A stretch of 15,871 nucleotides of DNA from 73-13 sp035556075 (lineage in GTDB: Bacteria > Actinomycetota > Actinomycetes > Actinomycetales > Microbacteriaceae): the NCBI GenBank assembly GCA_035556075.1, contig DATMFQ010000044.1, positions 1-15,871 on the forward strand, read 5' to 3'. A program made the position numbers and the translations under genes. The notes beneath the pieces are model-generated. The model searched no databases and had not been told where the DNA came from. It saw nothing but the letters and a program-made list of their open reading frames with translations. Positions 13,149 through 15,871 of the stretch are shown here, one piece after another; position 1 is the first letter of the stretch, and each line of letters starts with the position of its first letter.

Positions 13149-15047
13149 CTACTGGGCGGGCTCGAGCATGTTGCCCGCGAAGAAGTCGCTGAGCGACTGC
13201 CGCGCGGTCAGTGGGAAGACGCCCGCGACGTACTGGTCCGGGCGGACGACGACGATCGCGCCGGCCGGGTCGATCTCACGGTCCCGGAAGATGTCACGGC
13301 CGTGCCCCGAAGCGAAGACCTGGTTGAGGTCGATGAGCCCGAACGGCACCTTGACCGGGCGGAACGCGTCCGGCACGTCACCCGGCTCGACGAGCGTGTA
13401 GTCCTGCTGGTAGATGACCTTCGTGTCGAAGATCGCGTCCTCGTCACCGTCCGCGGGCGTGTAGCGCACCCGCGGCGAGTCGGGGGCGGTCGCCCACCAG
13501 GTCGCGAACTCGGCCGTCGGCGTGCCGGTGCGCGCCGGCGCCGCCGCGTCGGCGAAGACGTAGACGCGCCAGCGCCCGTCCGCCTCGTGCTCATGTCCGA
13601 TGTGGCGCCAGCGGTTGTCGGCGCGGCGGATGACCTCGGTCGACTTGAAGCGTTTGCCGATCGGGAAGCCCACCGCGAGGTGCTGGTGCTCCTCGCCGGC
13701 GGTGATCATCGACTCGGCGTAGTCGGTCATGAAGCCGGCAGGGAACTCGATGGTGCGCAGGTAGTACGCCTCGAGCTCGCTCGGGTCCTCCCACTCCTCG
13801 AGCGGCTTCGCCATGAGGCTCGACCACTCCTTGTCGAAGTTGATGAGATCCTGCGCGACGACCTTGCGCTCCTCGCCGTAGGTCGCCAGCAGCATCTCGG
13901 GCGCACGGCCCTCGAGGACCGCGGCGAGCTTCCAGCCGAGGTTGAAGCCATCCTGCATCGACACATTCATCCCCTGGCCGGCCTTTGCCGAGTGGGTGTG
14001 GCAGGCATCGCCCATGATGAATGCGCGGGGCGCGCGGGTGCCCGCCTCCTCGGCCGGGACGTCATCGAAGCCGTCGGTGAGCCGGTGGGCGACGAGATAC
14101 ACCGACCACCAGGTGGTCTGCTTCACGTCGAGCGTGTACGGGTGCAGGATGCGGTTCGCCTTCGCGATGATCGAATCGAGCGGGGTCGAGCGCACGGCGC
14201 CGGGGTCGGACTCGTCGACCTCGCCGAGGTCGACGTACATCCGCACGAGGTAGCCGCCCTCGCGGGGGATGAGGAGGATGTTGCCGGCGTCGTGCGACTG
14301 GATGGAGCACTTGACCTGGATGTCGGGGAAGTCCGTGTTCGCCAGGATGTCGATGACGCCCCAGGCGTGCATGGCGGACTCGCCGTGGAGGCGGTGGCCG
14401 AGCGCCGCGCGGACCTTGCTATGGGCGCCGTCGCCGCCGACCAGGTACTTCGCCCGGACGGTGCGCTCCTCACCCTGGCGCGGGCCCGCCGTGTAGCGCA
14501 CGCGCGCCGCGACCGCATACTCCGCGGTGGGGTCGATCTCCAGGTCGAGGAACTCGATGCCGTAATCGGGCACGATGCGGCCGGGGGCGCGCTCCGCGTC
14601 GCGGATGAAGTAGTCGAGGATGCGCGACTGGTTGACATAGATGTGGGGGAACTCGCTGATGCCCTCCGCGTCGTCGGGCGCGCGCGAGACGCGGACGATG
14701 CGGCTCGGGTCGGCGGGGTCTGGCTTCCACCAGCACATCTCGACGTTGCGGTACGCCTCCTGGATGACCTCATCCGCGAAGCCGAACGCCTGGAACGTCT
14801 CGACCGAGCGCGCCTGGATGCCATCGGCCTGACCGACGTCGAGCCGGCCGGGGCGCTGCTCGATCATGCGGGCATTGATCGACGGGAAGCGAGACAGCTG
14901 TGCGGCGACCACGACCGCGGCGGGACCCGACCCGACGATGAGGACATCCATCTCGTCGGGCAGCTCAGGGGACCGGTCGATGCCGTACCCGGCGGCCGGT
15001 TTGATGCGGGGGTCGGCCGAGACATAGCCGCGGTGATGGATCTGCAT
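13149..15047 (-). CDS. FAD-dependent aromatic monooxygenase, phenol hydroxylase / 3-hydroxybenzoate 4-monooxygenase type
   Basis: This 632-residue class A flavoprotein monooxygenase hydroxylates a phenolic ring using NAD(P)H and oxygen. The FAD-binding fold begins with DVLIVGSGPAA (34-44). The second motif is YLVGGDGAHSKVR (201-213), and the third is FIMGDACHTHSAKAGQGMN (343-361). ADGIQARSVETFQAFGF (74-90) matches the substrate-side block of the phenol 2-monooxygenase and MobA group. Residues from about 460 onward form the thioredoxin-like C-terminal domain that separates this long family from the roughly 400-residue p-hydroxybenzoate hydroxylases. The length (632) fits MobA-type enzymes. GGAGG lies 8 nt before ATG 15047, at the end of pncA, with a 4-nt intergenic gap, so the genes form one operon. 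No ring-cleavage gene is in the window, so the exact substrate is open. An in-frame extension to 15290 runs back into pncA and is rejected. Confidence 0.9.
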   Translation of the reverse strand: MQIHHRGYVSADPRIKPAAGYGIDRSPELPDEMDVLIVGSGPAAVVVAAQLSRFPSINARMIEQRPGRLDVGQADGIQARSVETFQAFGFADEVIQEAYRNVEMCWWKPDPADPSRIVRVSRAPDDAEGISEFPHIYVNQSRILDYFIRDAERAPGRIVPDYGIEFLDLEIDPTAEYAVAARVRYTAGPRQGEERTVRAKYLVGGDGAHSKVRAALGHRLHGESAMHAWGVIDILANTDFPDIQVKCSIQSHDAGNILLIPREGGYLVRMYVDLGEVDESDPGAVRSTPLDSIIAKANRILHPYTLDVKQTTWWSVYLVAHRLTDGFDDVPAEEAGTRAPRAFIMGDACHTHSAKAGQGMNVSMQDGFNLGWKLAAVLEGRAPEMLLATYGEERKVVAQDLINFDKEWSSLMAKPLEEWEDPSELEAYYLRTIEFPAGFMTDYAESMITAGEEHQHLAVGFPIGKRFKSTEVIRRADNRWRHIGHEHEADGRWRVYVFADAAAPARTGTPTAEFATWWATAPDSPRVRYTPADGDEDAIFDTKVIYQQDYTLVEPGDVPDAFRPVKVPFGLIDLNQVFASGHGRDIFRDREIDPAGAIVVVRPDQYVAGVFPLTARQSLSDFFAGNMLEPAQ

Positions 15048-15051
15048 GTCA

Positions 15052-15684
15052 CTATCCTCCAGGTTCTGAGTCGACCAGCACGACACCGGCGGTGGCGATC
15101 TCGCTGAGCGCGGCCGCCGACGCCGCCTCGGCCACGCCGACGACGAGGTCGGTAAGGACACGGACCGCCCGCCCGGACGCGAGCGCGTCAAGCGCGGAGG
15201 CCCGCACGCAGTGGTCGGTCGCGATGCCGACGATGTCGATCGTGGAGACCCCGTGCGACCCGAGCACCTCGGGGAAGTCGCGACCGTCATGCGTGTGCCC
15301 CTCGAAGATCGAGTACGCGGGCTCGCCCTGGCCTTTCACGATATGGACATCGAGCCACTCGACGTCGAGGCCGGGGTGGTACTCGGCACCCCAGGTGCCG
15401 GCGATGCCGTGCGGCGGCCAGGTGTCGACGAAGTCGGGCTCGGCCGGCGGCAGCGCGATGTGCCCGCCGTTATCGCTGTCGGCGGTGTGCCAGTCCCGCG
15501 AGGCGAAGACGACGTCGTAGTCGTCGTGGCGCCGCCGAATGAAGTCGGTGATACGGCTCGCGAGCTGCGCGCCGCCGACGACGCCGAGCGCGCCGCCCTC
15601 GGTGAAGTCGTTCTGCACGTCGACGACGAAGAGGGCACGCCGCCCCGCGCCGACGCGGGCCGCCTCGGGGTCCGGGGCGCTCAC
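15052..15684 (-). CDS. pncA: Nicotinamidase (pyrazinamidase)
   Basis: This 210-residue isochorismatase-fold hydrolase converts nicotinamide to nicotinate and ammonia in NAD salvage. Homologues also activate pyrazinamide. Key residues by analogy with mycobacterial PncA are the triad Asp22 (VVDVQNDF), Lys117 (VKGQGEPAYS) and Cys159 (GIATDHCVRA), and metal-site residues Asp64, His66 (RDWH), His75 and His92 (WPPHG). The AYSIFEG and TDHCVRASALDA blocks are characteristic of PncA rather than of isochorismatases. The N-terminus has about 15 extra residues before the first strand. GTG 15684 overlaps the stop of the upstream 49-residue gene as GTGA, which supports this start. The downstream flavin monooxygenase follows after 4 nt. 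No nicotinate phosphoribosyltransferase is visible in the window. Confidence 0.94.
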   Translation of the reverse strand: MSAPDPEAARVGAGRRALFVVDVQNDFTEGGALGVVGGAQLASRITDFIRRRHDDYDVVFASRDWHTADSDNGGHIALPPAEPDFVDTWPPHGIAGTWGAEYHPGLDVEWLDVHIVKGQGEPAYSIFEGHTHDGRDFPEVLGSHGVSTIDIVGIATDHCVRASALDALASGRAVRVLTDLVVGVAEAASAAALSEIATAGVVLVDSEPGG

Positions 15685-15830
15685 GCGGGGACGGATTCAG
15701 GCGCCTGATGCGCGACCGCGCCCTCGCACCACTCCTCGGCCGGCACCGTCTCCTTGACCGAGTCGATGTGCTCGCCGCAGCCCATCCATGTCGTCTTGCC
15801 GCACACCTCGCACGTCGTCGCCACGCACAT
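15681..15830 (-). CDS. 49-residue Cys-rich, probably zinc-binding protein
   Basis: This small ORF starts at ATG 15830 and ends with TGA at 15683-15681, which overlaps the GTG of pncA. Its N-terminal half holds Cys2, Cys7, Cys10 (CEVC), Cys18 and His21 in the pattern C-x4-CxxCGKTTW-x-GCGEH, with a further Cys35. This is the pattern of a short conserved actinobacterial protein of unknown function and suggests a single zinc or other metal site. The C-terminal 14 residues are Ala/Pro/Glu-rich and probably disordered. A strong Shine-Dalgarno sequence (GAGGAGG) lies 6 nt upstream. It is the first gene of the minus-strand operon seen here, though the promoter may lie outside the window. The function is not known to me. 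Confidence 0.82.
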   Translation of the reverse strand: MCVATTCEVCGKTTWMGCGEHIDSVKETVPAEEWCEGAVAHQAPESVPA

Positions 15831-15836
15831 GGCCCG

Positions 15837-15843
15837 CCTCCTC
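15837..15843 (-). promoter_or_regulatory. Strong Shine-Dalgarno of the 49-residue Cys-rich gene
   Basis: On the minus strand GAGGAGG lies 6 nt before ATG 15830 and supports this short gene as real and translated. The remaining 28 bases to the window edge show no clear promoter hexamers, and an in-frame TAG at 15870-15868 limits any upstream extension. Confidence 0.75.
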
Positions 15844-15871
15844 AGCGTTACTGACGAAATCGCCGACTAGC

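Noticed and set aside
13302..15107. 601-codon open frame on the plus strand
   Set aside because: It is antisense to the flavin monooxygenase, whose FAD motifs are intact; the plus-strand product is low-complexity and matches no family.
15048..15290. Upstream extension of the monooxygenase reading frame
   Set aside because: The extension overlaps pncA, has shadow composition, and a good Shine-Dalgarno with ATG exists at 15047.
1..15871. CRISPR arrays, insertion sequences, prophage genes, tRNA or rRNA
   Set aside because: I looked for spaced direct repeats, transposase motifs, terminal repeats and RNA gene signatures and saw none.

Overview
The window is G+C-rich, densely packed DNA from an actinobacterium, most likely of the order Micrococcales (possibly Microbacteriaceae). 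The main reasons are the actinobacterial-type SdhB, TrpRS and riboflavin proteins, codons that mostly end in G or C, frequent GTG starts, and promoters that appear to run straight into start codons. The order is an inference from protein character and gene order, not a measurement.

Plus strand, left part (1-5705): the 3' end of sdhB, then a YihY/BrkB-type membrane protein, a PadR regulator overlapping a membrane protein with an N-terminal HAAS-like domain, a second YihY/BrkB protein that aligns without gaps to the first, exonuclease III (xth) and tryptophanyl-tRNA synthetase (trpS). The PadR/HAAS pair sits between the two paralogues and has its own promoter with an embedded inverted repeat, so it looks like a self-regulated module.

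Middle (5706-9579): a 60-bp near-perfect palindrome, then an FMN riboswitch that leads a complete riboflavin operon, ribD-ribE-ribBA-ribH. These four proteins cover the dedicated steps from GTP and ribulose 5-phosphate to riboflavin, apart from the dephosphorylation step. The genes are overlapping or nearly touching.

Right part (9580-13104): a PiT-family phosphate transporter with a long Lys/Ala-rich C-terminal tail, overlapped by a gene for an 88-residue two-helix membrane protein with an acidic linker, then an ABC exporter half-transporter.

Minus strand (15830-13149): a convergent operon of a 49-residue Cys-rich protein, nicotinamidase (pncA) and a phenol-hydroxylase-family flavin monooxygenase.

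The most striking global feature is that seven plus-strand gene starts (YihY-1, padR, YihY-2, xth, trpS, pit, ABC exporter) each have a -10-like hexamer ending exactly 6 or 7 nt before the start codon, as expected for leaderless mRNAs. Only the riboswitch-controlled rib operon has a long leader and a strong Shine-Dalgarno sequence. Most of the window is housekeeping. I see no CRISPR array, insertion sequence, prophage, tRNA or rRNA. The best candidates for something new are the YihY/PadR-HAAS/YihY arrangement, the PiT tail with its small acidic partner, and the 60-bp palindrome.
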